From positions 434,001 through 498,000 of the forward strand of contig NZ_BDCR01000003.1 in NCBI RefSeq assembly GCF_001618385.1: 64,000 bases of DNA, written 5' to 3'. A program made the translations under genes and the position numbers. The notes beneath the pieces were generated by a model. That model was not told the origin of the DNA. It ran no database searches and was given only the letters and a program-made list of their open reading frames with translations. This DNA is from Paludibacter jiangxiensis (lineage in GTDB: Bacteria > Bacteroidota > Bacteroidia > Bacteroidales > Paludibacteraceae). Every line of letters begins with the position of its first letter. Positions within the stretch are counted from its first letter, which is position 1. Of the stretch, positions 44,283-53,545 are shown piece by piece.

Positions 44283-46532
44283 TCAGAAGACTCGAGATTG
44301 CGGGCGATCTTCCGGTTTTGCCCCGAAATCCTTATTGGGTTGATCTCCCATCACAAACTCGAGAGTGCCTCCGTCTATAATTTCTTTGTAAGTGATAAAC
44401 GAATGGCTATAGGGTTTGCCATTGAGTTTTACCGATTGAATGTAAATATTGGTGGTTCCGGGCTTACGAACATTGATCGTAAATCTCTTTCCGGCAGGAA
44501 GAACGAGCGATGCTCTGTCGAACAACGGAGAGCCGAAAACGAAACATCCACTGGCTGGGTTCACCTGATAGAAGCCCAACGAAGAAAGAACATACCAGGC
44601 CGACATTTGGCCGCAGTCTTCGTTTCCGCTCAAACCTGCAGGCTTATCAAAATAACGGTTTTCGAGAATATAGCGGATTTTTTCGGCGGTTTTCCACTGC
44701 TGTCCGGCATATGCATAGAAATATGCAATGTGATGACTAGGTTCATTACCGTGAGCATACTGACCAATCAACCCTGAGATATCGGGAGAGGCATTATCGC
44801 CCATATCGCCCTGCACAATGAACAAGCTGTCCAGCTTTTGAACAAAAGGTTTTTCTCCTCCGAAAAGAGAGATCAGACCTTCCACATCCTGCGGAACCAA
44901 CCAGGTGTATTGCCATGCATTTCCTTCTGTATAATCACCCCATTCGTGAATCGACCTGAACGGATCAAGAGGCTCACGGAATTTTCCATTATCCAGCTTC
45001 GGACGCATAAAGCCTGTTTTCGGATCAAAGTATTCGGTATAAGCTTTTGCACGTTTTGCATAATACTCATAATCGCTCTGCTTCCCGAGCTTTTGAGCCA
45101 ATTGAGCTATTGCCCAGTCGGAAAGAGCATATTCCAGGGCTTTGGAAACCGATTCTTTTTCTTTATCCGCAGGAATATAACCTTTGGCTTTGATATAGTT
45201 CATCCCGTAATCGTCGCGCATGGAAGAGCCCTTCATGGCTTCCAGCGCCAACTGCGGATCAATTCCTTTGAATCCCTTAAAAATAGCATCTGCGACAACC
45301 GGAACAGCCGGATAACCTACCATACAGTCGGTTTCGCAACCCATCAGAGGCCAGATAGGCAATTTCCCCTGTTGTCTGTAAATGGCAAGCATCGACTGTA
45401 CCATATCAGAAACACGACCGGGTTGAACCAACGTGTAAAGAGGATGAGCTGCTCGATAGGTATCCCAAAGAGAGAATACTGTATAGTTGTTGAAACCCGG
45501 ATTTTTGTACACTTCCTTGTCGGTTCCACGGTAATCGCCATTATGGTCATTAAACAAAACAGGAGAAGTAAAAGTATGATATAACGCTGTATAAAAAGCA
45601 CGAAGCTGGTGTTTATCTTTCGTTACAACACTCACGCGTCCCAACTCTTTGTTCCAACTGGCATAAGCCTTATCCACTACCTGCTTAAAATTCCAGACCG
45701 GAATTTCTGCCGCAATATTTGACAATGCATTTTCTTCACTCACAGGAGAAATGCCGATTTTCATCATAATCACCTCTCCCTGGTCCGTTCGGTAGTTAAT
45801 AACCAAAACAGCGGAGTCTCCCTCCAGAACGTCACCTGATTTAGGATGCATACCATCGAACAACAATGTTGCGTCGGCAGGACGGGATAGTTTGATTGCA
45901 AAATAAAGACGCTGATCTTTCGACCATCCGGTTGAAAATCGATAACCTGTATATGTAGAAGGATCTACTTTTTTGATGAACGTTTTCACTGGCCTGTCCC
46001 AGCCAATACCCATTGCCAGATTAATACCGATATGAGCTTCTGTCGACTGCGGGAAAGTATATTTATGGAAAGCGACACGTTCGGTTGCCGACATTTCAGC
46101 ATTAATCAGATATTGCCGAAGATTTACCGAAAAATAACCTGGCTTTGCAATCTCATCTTTGTGTGTATATTTGGTTGCCCAGCCTGACAATGGGGCTTTA
46201 TCTGTGCCCGGAGCAAACTGTACCTTTCCGATATAAGGCATCACCAAAATATCACCCAAATCGCCTACACCTGTTCCGTTCAGGTGTAATTGCGAAAATC
46301 CGGTCAGAATACTGTCGGAATAGTGATAGCCGGAACACCAGTCCCAACCTTTCACGTAATTTGTCGGGCCAACCTGAACCGCTCCGAACGGCACATGAGC
46401 CCCCAAAAACACATGACCGTGATCGCCAGTGCCAATATACGGATCAACGTATCCGGCAACATCGCCAGACTGTGATTTTGTTGTCTGAAAGTTGACAAGC
46501 AACAGAATCAAAACAAACAAGACATTCTTCAT
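44283..46532 (-). CDS. Alpha-mannosidase of family GH92
   Basis: 749 residues with signal peptide MKNVLFVLILLLVNFQTTKS. Typical GH92 stretches: YVDPYIGTGDHGHVFLGA and VQVGPTNYVKGWDWCSGYHYSD near the start, then FSLWDTYRAAHPLYTL, GDYTEGNAWQYTW, and the catalytic GNEDCGQMSAWYVLSSLGFY near residue 640. These calcium-dependent exo-acting enzymes trim alpha-1,2-, 1,3- or other mannose linkages, often from N-glycans; linkage specificity is not readable. With the GH20 next to it, N-glycan or yeast-mannan trimming is plausible. A minus-strand TATATTTG box lies at 46595-46602. Confidence 0.95.
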   Translation of the reverse strand: MKNVLFVLILLLVNFQTTKSQSGDVAGYVDPYIGTGDHGHVFLGAHVPFGAVQVGPTNYVKGWDWCSGYHYSDSILTGFSQLHLNGTGVGDLGDILVMPYIGKVQFAPGTDKAPLSGWATKYTHKDEIAKPGYFSVNLRQYLINAEMSATERVAFHKYTFPQSTEAHIGINLAMGIGWDRPVKTFIKKVDPSTYTGYRFSTGWSKDQRLYFAIKLSRPADATLLFDGMHPKSGDVLEGDSAVLVINYRTDQGEVIMMKIGISPVSEENALSNIAAEIPVWNFKQVVDKAYASWNKELGRVSVVTKDKHQLRAFYTALYHTFTSPVLFNDHNGDYRGTDKEVYKNPGFNNYTVFSLWDTYRAAHPLYTLVQPGRVSDMVQSMLAIYRQQGKLPIWPLMGCETDCMVGYPAVPVVADAIFKGFKGIDPQLALEAMKGSSMRDDYGMNYIKAKGYIPADKEKESVSKALEYALSDWAIAQLAQKLGKQSDYEYYAKRAKAYTEYFDPKTGFMRPKLDNGKFREPLDPFRSIHEWGDYTEGNAWQYTWLVPQDVEGLISLFGGEKPFVQKLDSLFIVQGDMGDNASPDISGLIGQYAHGNEPSHHIAYFYAYAGQQWKTAEKIRYILENRYFDKPAGLSGNEDCGQMSAWYVLSSLGFYQVNPASGCFVFGSPLFDRASLVLPAGKRFTINVRKPGTTNIYIQSVKLNGKPYSHSFITYKEIIDGGTLEFVMGDQPNKDFGAKPEDRPQSRVF

Positions 46533-46594
46533 TGTAAATTTAGCATTTATTTAAGGATCAACATCAGAAACATCGCAAATAAGCGATTGTCTCA

Positions 46595-46602
46595 CAAATA
46601 TA
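46595..46602 (-). promoter_or_regulatory. -7 box of the GH92 gene
   Basis: Minus-strand TATATTTG, 63 nt before the start codon. Confidence 0.45.
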
Positions 46603-46729
46603 AAGACTAAAGTGCGGAAATAACTGGAAAACGATAACAATAACCAATGCTCACTCAAACAACCTCAAACCTTTTTGAATCTTTCGTTACAAGAGCTCAA
46701 TCCGACTGCATCTCCTGATTTATTTCTTG

Positions 46730-46737
46730 TATCTTTG
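46730..46737 (+). promoter_or_regulatory. -7 box of yaaA
   Basis: TATCTTTG, 51 nt before the chosen ATG at 46789; it lies within the longer open frame, which supports the shorter start. Confidence 0.55.
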
Positions 46738-46788
46738 CAACACAAGCGTTCAGAACGGCGAATTTATAAAAAAAATAAGCGGAACTAC

Positions 46789-47538
46789 ATGCTAATTATA
46801 TTATCTCCTTCAAAAACAATTAATTTTCACACCCCTGCTCCACCATTCGAGACGACATGGCCGATTTTTTCATCTAAAGCCAACAAGATCATTACTTCGC
46901 TCCGCCATTTTGCTGCCGAAGATATTTCCCAACGCGAGCGTGTAAGCCTGAAAATTGCGTTTGCTACCCGCGACTATTTCCATTCTTTTTCCACGACTCA
47001 ACACGTGGGAAAGCCGGCCTTGTTTGCCTATACCGGGAATGTATTCGACAAGCTGAATCCATCTGATTTCAGCAAAGATGACATAAACTTCACACAGGAA
47101 CACCTCCGCATTTTTTCAGCCCTTTATGGCGTACTTCGCCCGATGGACATCATTCAGCCTTACCGTCTTGATATGAATTCCAAACTCATTGACGGACTTT
47201 ATGACACCTGGCAAGAACAGGTGACAAAAGAAATTTCCAAATTGCTCAAAACTGATGATAACACTTTGATCAACTTAGCTTCGGCTGAATATTTCAAAAT
47301 GCTGAACCAAAAACAATTGCCCGCACATTGCAGAATAATCACGCCCGTTTTCAAACAGGAGCACAACGGCAAGTATACGGTCAACAGCCTTTTTGCCAAG
47401 CAAGCTCGCGGATGGATGTCGCGTTTTATCATAGAAAACAGGATAAGCAATCCCGAACACTTGCAGGGATTTACGGAAGGAGGATACTATTTCCGGCCCG
47501 AGCTATCGAACAATAAGGAATGGATATTTACCCGATAA
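46789..47538 (+). CDS. yaaA: YaaA-family peroxide stress protein (UPF0246/DUF328)
   Basis: Start at MLIILSPSKT (46789) because the family begins with exactly this motif; 38 further upstream codons lack homology. 249 residues, full length. Conserved YTGNVFDKL, LRIFSALYGVLRPMDIIQPYRLDM, LINLASAEYFK and FIIENRI. In E. coli the protein limits damage from hydrogen peroxide by lowering free iron and binds DNA; cytosolic. 28 nt ahead of the flavoprotein gene, likely co-transcribed. Confidence 0.94.
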   Translation: MLIILSPSKTINFHTPAPPFETTWPIFSSKANKIITSLRHFAAEDISQRERVSLKIAFATRDYFHSFSTTQHVGKPALFAYTGNVFDKLNPSDFSKDDINFTQEHLRIFSALYGVLRPMDIIQPYRLDMNSKLIDGLYDTWQEQVTKEISKLLKTDDNTLINLASAEYFKMLNQKQLPAHCRIITPVFKQEHNGKYTVNSLFAKQARGWMSRFIIENRISNPEHLQGFTEGGYYFRPELSNNKEWIFTR

Positions 47539-47566
47539 TCAACACCATTAAATAATAAAAATAACA

Positions 47567-48703
47567 ATGAAAGAGTTTGACGTTCTGATAATAGGAGGCG
47601 GCCCTTCGGGTGCCATGACAGGCATAGAACTTCAAAAACATGGATTCAACACCTGCATCATTGACAAGGCGTCATTTCCAAGGGAGAAGTTGTGTGGTGG
47701 TGGACTAACCCTGAAGACAATCGAATTGTTAGACACTTATTGTCCGGAATTGGATAAAAGCGCTTTTATTCTTGGACAGTCCGACAATGTGGACTTCTAC
47801 TACAAAACCGATCAAATAACACACACCAAAATAAACACGCCTTATTTCTTTACAGACAGAAAACTTCTGGACACAAGTCTGATTGAACTGTACAAAGAAA
47901 AAGGAGGCACACTGCTTGAAAATACGCGTATCAATGCGAAAGATATAAATTTCACAGAAAATGTGATACTGCTCGGGAACGATTCACTGCGATACAAATA
48001 CCTTATAGGAGCTTGCGGATGCTCCTCCTTACTGACCAAACCTTTCGGCATATCAAGGAATGATTACTTTTGTGTGGAAGCCCGGGTTGCAAAAGAGACG
48101 ACGGAAGAGCAGCCCTTCCGGATTTATCTAGGACCTGTCCAAAACGGCTACGGCTGGTATTTCCCGAAAAACGATCATGACGTTATTGGTGTGGGGGGCA
48201 AAAACACGAATAAGACATTACCCAAACAAGCTGAACTGTTTTTCCAGGAAGTAACAAAGACGACTGGCCTTCCCTCAAAAGGAGCATTTATTCCTTCCGG
48301 CAAGAAAATCAATGCTCTGTCGGTCATGGATAACACAATTTTGGTTGGCGATGCCGCCGGGTTCATCGACCCAATTACCGGAGAAGGCCTTTACTACGCT
48401 CTATTGTCGGGAATCTTTGCTTCCGAGTCGGTTCTTGAAGCATCAGGCAACCCAAAGAGATCTCTCCAAAAAATTTACACCTGTAAATGCAGTAAGATCA
48501 AGAAGAATATGAAATGGGGATACCTGTATCATAAATTTTTACATGCAGATACGGTCACACCCTACTTCATTAAAGCATTACAAGACCATCCTCATTTTGT
48601 AAAATATTATCTCGAAGATGTAATATCAACCTATCGTTTCAATTACAAGAACTTTATCTGGAAATATTTTATCAAAATCAGAAAATCATTACATGCCCAA
48701 TAA
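47567..48703 (+). CDS. Geranylgeranyl-reductase-family FAD oxidoreductase
   Basis: 378 residues. Rossmann FAD motif DVLIIGGGPSGAMTGIEL at the start, EKLCGGGLTLKTIELL near 40 (the CGGG form of this family), GYGWYFPKNDHDVIGVGG near 195 (family YxWxFP), and GDAAGFIDPITGEGLYYALLSG near 265. Homologues reduce isoprenoid double bonds, such as the geranylgeranyl chains of archaeal lipids or bacterial menaquinones. The substrate here is unknown. Basic C-terminal tail. Ends before a terminator shared with the efflux operon. Confidence 0.88.
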   Translation: MKEFDVLIIGGGPSGAMTGIELQKHGFNTCIIDKASFPREKLCGGGLTLKTIELLDTYCPELDKSAFILGQSDNVDFYYKTDQITHTKINTPYFFTDRKLLDTSLIELYKEKGGTLLENTRINAKDINFTENVILLGNDSLRYKYLIGACGCSSLLTKPFGISRNDYFCVEARVAKETTEEQPFRIYLGPVQNGYGWYFPKNDHDVIGVGGKNTNKTLPKQAELFFQEVTKTTGLPSKGAFIPSGKKINALSVMDNTILVGDAAGFIDPITGEGLYYALLSGIFASESVLEASGNPKRSLQKIYTCKCSKIKKNMKWGYLYHKFLHADTVTPYFIKALQDHPHFVKYYLEDVISTYRFNYKNFIWKYFIKIRKSLHAQ

Positions 48704-48738
48704 ACTTCTCAAGACAACACTTGGGATCCTCCAAACAA

Positions 48739-48775
48739 CAAAAGGCACTTCCAAACCGGAAGTGCCTTTTGCTTA
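48739..48775. terminator. Bidirectional terminator
   Basis: Fourteen-bp stem CAAAAGGCACTTCC / GGAAGTGCCTTTTG (48739-48752 and 48758-48771) between convergent genes. Confidence 0.9.
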
Positions 48776-48798
48776 AAAAAACTACTATCAACCTATTA

Positions 48799-50118
48799 TT
48801 AATAAATTCTCTCTCCGAGAGCAATTTTCAGTTTCAAAAGACTAACGGTATAGTCAATACGCGATTTCATCACAGACAAGCGACTCTCTGCCAACGAAGT
48901 GGAGCTATCAAGCAAATCGAGATTAGTGATTGCCCCTGCTATATAATTAGTATCAGCCAACTTGTATGCTTGTTGGGCCTGTTGCAGTTGTAATTCTGTC
49001 TGTGCAATCTTTTTCAGAGCAGCATCAACGTTTGCCCGGCTTTCAACCACCTCATTTACAATATTCCGGCGGGCAAGTTCGGTATCCTGATCTACTCCGC
49101 GCAAGTCTGTCTGAACCTGCTGGCGATTATACTTCGATCTGTTTGCATCGAAAATAGGGAGCTTAAAGCTGACACCTACAGTATAATTTGCCTTAGGATC
49201 TCCCAATTCCGGAACATATCCATTTTTGTAACCGCCCATAGCAAAAAGGTTTAGCACCGGATTATTTTGGACATTCACCATCTTGAGGCGAGTATCCACC
49301 ATCATACCACGCTGACGTACAATCCTCAGTTCATCACGTTGTCCCAGGGCTTTAACACTCAAAGCATCTGCACTTTCAAGAATTTCGGGAGCGTGAACAT
49401 CCTTTTTCAGCAACACATTCGACTGCTGCGATTCTCCCAGGTACGAGTTCAACTGACATTGTAACACTTTGAGATTAGTCTCCAAATCGGTTTTCTGGTT
49501 TTCAATATTAGAAATTCTCACTTTAGTAGTAAGTATCTCATATTGAGTAGCCGAGCCTGTAGCCGCTTTCTTTTCCACAAAAGCCAAATGTTCTCTAAGC
49601 GTCTTAAGCTCCTCGTTCTTAATACTGATCGCTTCCTGTAAATAAACAATGGAATAATAATTTCCGACCAGTGAAAGAGACAGCTTTTGTTTCAACTGCT
49701 CCAACGACAACTGAGAAAGAACTTTTGCCTGATTTTCGAATGTGATATTCTTTTCAGTTTTGCCAAAATCATAAATTTGCTGGTTCACATTCAGCGATGC
49801 CGAATAGTTGTCGGCCGGATACAGCTGAAAAGTTCCCAAACCCGGCAACACGAACTTTGATGTCGGTCCGATATGCGAATAAGAAGATGAAATATCAATG
49901 TTCGGATAATAAGCCGATTTTGCCAGACCAATCTTAGCATTAGCAGCTTCTATTTCAAGTTCTGCTTTCTTCACCGAGGGATAATTACCGATTACTTTGG
50001 TAATAACTCCTGCCAAAGACAAAGAGTCTGCCTGAGGCTGAGCCACTTGATTCTGAGCTGTCAACGCCACAGGCAATCCACAAGTCAAAATCATTATGTA
50101 TTTAAAAATATGCTTCAT
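48799..50118 (-). CDS. TolC-type outer membrane efflux protein
   Basis: 439 residues with signal peptide (MKHIFKYIMILTCGLPVALTAQ). Two OEP repeats rich in long helical segments with heptad-like Ala/Leu/Gln spacing, and beta segments PNIDISSSYSHIG and NLFAMGGYKNG. Forms the outer membrane channel-tunnel of a tripartite pump. It follows the MFS gene by 22 nt and is the last gene of the efflux operon. Confidence 0.93.
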   Translation of the reverse strand: MKHIFKYIMILTCGLPVALTAQNQVAQPQADSLSLAGVITKVIGNYPSVKKAELEIEAANAKIGLAKSAYYPNIDISSSYSHIGPTSKFVLPGLGTFQLYPADNYSASLNVNQQIYDFGKTEKNITFENQAKVLSQLSLEQLKQKLSLSLVGNYYSIVYLQEAISIKNEELKTLREHLAFVEKKAATGSATQYEILTTKVRISNIENQKTDLETNLKVLQCQLNSYLGESQQSNVLLKKDVHAPEILESADALSVKALGQRDELRIVRQRGMMVDTRLKMVNVQNNPVLNLFAMGGYKNGYVPELGDPKANYTVGVSFKLPIFDANRSKYNRQQVQTDLRGVDQDTELARRNIVNEVVESRANVDAALKKIAQTELQLQQAQQAYKLADTNYIAGAITNLDLLDSSTSLAESRLSVMKSRIDYTVSLLKLKIALGERIY

Positions 50119-50140
50119 ACGTCAATTTTTTATTTGCTAT

Positions 50141-51748
50141 TTATTTGACTACCACGCTTTTCTTTTTAGATTGCGACAACAAAATAGGGATAAAACCTAA
50201 AAGAGAAATCACTGCTGCCAGAAAGAAATCATCATCAACTCCCTGAATGAATGCCTGCACATTTACATGTTGCAACAGCAAAGTTTGTCCTTGTTTCAGA
50301 GCTGTTGGCAATGTACTTCCACCGTGTTGCTGAATGTAGTATGCCATGTTTTGAGTGACATTCTGAAATGTCTGAGATGTCGACTCAATTGCCTGCCCGT
50401 AAACCTGAGCATGAAAACTGGTACGCGAAGTAAGCAACGTACTCAGAATAGCAACTCCAAGGCTACCTCCAATCTGTCGTACCGTATTTGAAATACTAGA
50501 AGCCTGAGCCATGTGCTCGCGCGAAATCGTCAGCAATGACATCGAACTAAGCGGAGCAAAAATCAATCCCATACCAAATCCCCGAATGTAAAGAGCCAAC
50601 ATAATAAACGAATGCTCCGATGTAAAGGAGAGATTGTAATTGAGAAAGAAACTGGCGGCCAGCATACTGATTCCGATAAGAATCGGAATTTTGGGATTGG
50701 TTTTGTCTGACACCAGCCCAACAATCGGCGACACCAGCCCCTGAATAATTCCCACCGGCAAAAATACCGCTCCCGACTGCAATGCTGTATATCCCAATGA
50801 ATTTTGAAGATACAGAGGCAGCAAGAATGTACTACCAAACATACCCAGCCCGAAAATGAGCATAAACAAATTGGACAATCCGAAATTACGGTCGCGCAAC
50901 AACCTTATGTCCAGCAACGGCGATTCCGTTGTCAGTTCTCTGGTAAGGAACACGGCCAGAGCGATTCCCGAGATAGCAAAACAGGCAAGAATGTGCGGTG
51001 CCCCCCAACCTGCCGAATTACTTGCTGCATTCCCTTCGGAAAGAGCATAAAGCAAAACAGGCAAAAAGATGATAACCGATACGAAACCGATAAAATCGAA
51101 CTTACGTACATTCGGATGGATAAATTCCCGCTGAATGACAATGGTAAAAAACAATGCCAGAATTCCAACAGGGACATTCACATCAAAGATCAACTGCCAG
51201 CTGAAGTTATCGACCAAATATCCTCCCAGCAACGGACCGAATGACACGGAGGCTGCCGCTGCAATAGTCCAGAAACCAAGAGCAACACCGCGTTGTTTCG
51301 GCGGAAACTCACGGGTAATAATTGCCATACCTAAAGGCTGTACCGTACCGGCACCGAGCCCCTGAATAATACGCGAGGTAATCAGAGTGGTTTCATCATT
51401 TGACAACCCGCACAATAGTGACCCTAATGTAAAGACAAACAAGCCCCAGAAATAAACCTTCTTATACCCGAACTTATCAGCTAACCACCCCGAAGTAGGC
51501 AACATAACCGCCATTGCAAGCATATAAGCCGTCACAACCCACTGTATTGTATCAAGGCCCACTCCAAACGAAGACATAATCTTCGGCAAACCAACGTTTA
51601 CAATAGTCGAGTCAAGCACCGCCATAAAGGTTCCCAACATTACATTGGCAAGCACAAACCACTTATAGCGCGGATTGCTGGGATGATACAGAGACTCGCG
51701 GTTTCTTAGCTTGCGGCGTATTCTGTGTGTTGTAGAAATTCTCCGCAT
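50141..51748 (-). CDS. DHA2 (EmrB/QacA-type) multidrug MFS transporter
   Basis: 535 residues, 14 predicted membrane segments. Motif C-like and A-like parts visible: ANVMLGTFMAVLDSTIVNVGLP in helix 1 with the DxTIVN motif of DHA2 pumps, WLADKFGYKK in the first cytoplasmic loop, and RIIQGLGAGTVQPLG. A C-terminal periplasmic segment precedes the final helix. Exports drugs or other lipophilic compounds with proton import through the HlyD and TolC partners. Its start codon shares one base with the stop of the HlyD gene, so they are translationally coupled. Confidence 0.94.
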   Translation of the reverse strand: MRRISTTHRIRRKLRNRESLYHPSNPRYKWFVLANVMLGTFMAVLDSTIVNVGLPKIMSSFGVGLDTIQWVVTAYMLAMAVMLPTSGWLADKFGYKKVYFWGLFVFTLGSLLCGLSNDETTLITSRIIQGLGAGTVQPLGMAIITREFPPKQRGVALGFWTIAAAASVSFGPLLGGYLVDNFSWQLIFDVNVPVGILALFFTIVIQREFIHPNVRKFDFIGFVSVIIFLPVLLYALSEGNAASNSAGWGAPHILACFAISGIALAVFLTRELTTESPLLDIRLLRDRNFGLSNLFMLIFGLGMFGSTFLLPLYLQNSLGYTALQSGAVFLPVGIIQGLVSPIVGLVSDKTNPKIPILIGISMLAASFFLNYNLSFTSEHSFIMLALYIRGFGMGLIFAPLSSMSLLTISREHMAQASSISNTVRQIGGSLGVAILSTLLTSRTSFHAQVYGQAIESTSQTFQNVTQNMAYYIQQHGGSTLPTALKQGQTLLLQHVNVQAFIQGVDDDFFLAAVISLLGFIPILLSQSKKKSVVVK

Positions 51749-52749
51749 TATTCCTTCACAATTTTAACTACGGCCGACATTCCCGTCAGGAATTTGAACG
51801 ATGATAATTTCTGACCACCTTCGGTTGCATCAATCGAAATTTTTACCGGCACACGTTGTGTCACTTTTGTAAAGTTACCTGAGGCATTATTGGGTGGAAT
51901 CAAAGAAAACTGAGAAGCTGTGGATGAACTTACAGTAAATACTTTCCCTTTGAAGATAACATCCGGATAGGTATCAATTGTAAAGATAGCATTTTGACCA
52001 AGGTGGAGTTTCTCCATCTTTGTTTCTTCAAGATAGACCAGAATCCAGAACTTGTTGTTATTGTTTACCGTATAAATCGATTGTCCGGGTTGTGCAATAT
52101 CGCCCGGCAACAACCAGCGTTTTGCAATTACACCGTCGGCAGGAGCATATAATTTTGTATTGTTCAACTGGGTAGATATTACCCCAATTTGTGCATCGGC
52201 ACTTACAATAGATGCTTCTGCTGTTTTAATTTGCGACTTTGAAACTTGCAACTGAGCAGTTGCTGCTTCATATTGAGCCTGAGAAGTTTCCAGCGCTTTT
52301 TTACTATGATCGTATTGTTCTTTTGTTGCAACACCACCGTTATACTGAGTTTTTGTACGCTCAAAATCTTCTTTTGCTTTTTCAAAAGCAATTTGGGCTA
52401 CCTTGATACTCTTTTGATCAAAGATAAATTTTGCCTCTGTCTGTGCCTTATTAGCTTCGGTCTGTGCTTTGCCGGCCACAATCTGTTTCTTTTGTGCCAA
52501 CAAATCGGCACTATCAAGTTCTGCCACAAGCTGACCTTGCTTTACGGAGTCACCTTCCTGAACATACAGGTGCGAAATACGCCCCATAATCTTCGAACTT
52601 ACTGAAATATTGTCGGATGCGACATAAGCATCATCCGTTTTTAAATAGCTTGAATAATCCACATACCAATAAATTCCTCCTACGACAACTGCTATAACAA
52701 CTACAGCCAAAGGAATATACACTTTCCAATCTTTTTTTACACCACTCAT
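51748..52749 (-). CDS. HlyD/EmrA-type membrane fusion protein
   Basis: 333 residues. Single N-terminal membrane anchor (VYIPLAVVVIAVVVGGIYWYVDYSS), biotinyl-lipoyl-like half motifs (YVASDNISVSSKIMGRISHLYVQEGDSVKQGQL and LYAPADGVIAKRWLLPGDIAQPGQ as read in parts), a long coiled-coil hairpin between them (about 85-195) and a beta barrel with IDTYPDVIFKGKV. Bridges the inner-membrane pump and TolC. Second gene of the marR operon. Confidence 0.93.
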   Translation of the reverse strand: MSGVKKDWKVYIPLAVVVIAVVVGGIYWYVDYSSYLKTDDAYVASDNISVSSKIMGRISHLYVQEGDSVKQGQLVAELDSADLLAQKKQIVAGKAQTEANKAQTEAKFIFDQKSIKVAQIAFEKAKEDFERTKTQYNGGVATKEQYDHSKKALETSQAQYEAATAQLQVSKSQIKTAEASIVSADAQIGVISTQLNNTKLYAPADGVIAKRWLLPGDIAQPGQSIYTVNNNNKFWILVYLEETKMEKLHLGQNAIFTIDTYPDVIFKGKVFTVSSSTASQFSLIPPNNASGNFTKVTQRVPVKISIDATEGGQKLSSFKFLTGMSAVVKIVKE

Positions 52750-52803
52750 ACCATTTTAATTTTAAGAAGGGCGATTCCCTTTCAGTTTATATTTAGTATC
52801 TAT

Positions 52804-53280
52804 TTAGTTACCTGAACAACAACCGGCTTGAAGCGACTTTGCCATCTCATCCAACGTATCACGGATATAAAGTGAGCATTCATACATTTTGTGTATTTTA
52901 GCTTCGTCAAAAATGCTAAGATCAGCACGAAACGACTCCGTCATCATTCTTTTGATTTCCCTGAAGGTTTCTTTTCCTTTGTCTGTCAGCTGAATATAAA
53001 TAATCCGCCGGTCGCGTTCATCGCTCAAACGCTCTACCAACCCTTCAGAAATCAGTTTATCAACCAACGCCGTTACATGTGGCTTTGGAACCGAAAGATG
53101 GTTCCCTATTCCGCTCATGGTAAGCTTGCTGTGATACGACAAAGCACCCAGAGTATACAAAGTTTGCGGAGACAGATTTGTTTTAGTTCGAAGCCCTTTG
53201 ATAAATATCCGCTTCAAAATTGGAACAATATGAGCCAGATTTTCCGCAACGGAATCTATTTCACTGTTCTGTTTTTCCAT
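52804..53280 (-). CDS. MarR-family transcriptional regulator
   Basis: 158 residues with the winged helix region GIGNHLSVPKPHVTALVDKLISEGLVERLSDERDRRIIYIQLTDKGKE (in parts), where SDERDRR is the wing. It ends AGCCSGN, with paired Cys near the C-terminus. As first gene of the pump operon it is the likely local repressor, released by ligand or possibly thiol oxidation (the latter is speculation from the Cys pair). The palindrome on its promoter -7 box supports autorepression. Confidence 0.93.
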   Translation of the reverse strand: MEKQNSEIDSVAENLAHIVPILKRIFIKGLRTKTNLSPQTLYTLGALSYHSKLTMSGIGNHLSVPKPHVTALVDKLISEGLVERLSDERDRRIIYIQLTDKGKETFREIKRMMTESFRADLSIFDEAKIHKMYECSLYIRDTLDEMAKSLQAGCCSGN

Positions 53281-53316
53281 CTTATTTCAAATTTGAATTA
53301 TTACTATCGAATAACG

Positions 53317-53351
53317 GTTACAAATTTATAACTATTATCACTTCAAAACAA
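53317..53351 (-). promoter_or_regulatory. Promoter and candidate MarR operator of the efflux operon
   Basis: Minus strand: TTG (complement of 53349-53351), 20-nt spacer, TAAATTTG (complement of 53321-53328), 40 nt before the start. The -7 box sits inside the near-palindrome GTTACAAATTTATAAC (53317-53332; one mismatched pair). A 12-bp perfect palindrome TTCAAATTTGAA lies at 53286-53297 by the ribosome-binding region. Confidence 0.7.
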
Positions 53352-53470
53352 TTAAGAAACTGTTATAATTATATAATGCAACTCACAAACACAACAACAC
53401 ACTAACAACTATTTGTAAATATGAATTTTACGAAACAAAACAACATACACGCCCCATCTCCAATTAATAC

Positions 53471-53512
53471 AAAGAGCCCTTCAGACATTCATCCGAAGAG
53501 CTCTTTTTTAAC
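53471..53512. terminator. Imperfect hairpin downstream of the deaminase gene
   Basis: AAAGAGCCCTTC / GAAGAGCTCTTT, 12-bp stem with one mismatch and a loop of about 12 nt, then TTTT on the plus strand. It lies past the stop of the minus-strand gene. Confidence 0.55.
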
Positions 53513-53545
53513 AAAATTAATTCTGTTTTATTCCAAAAACAATCG

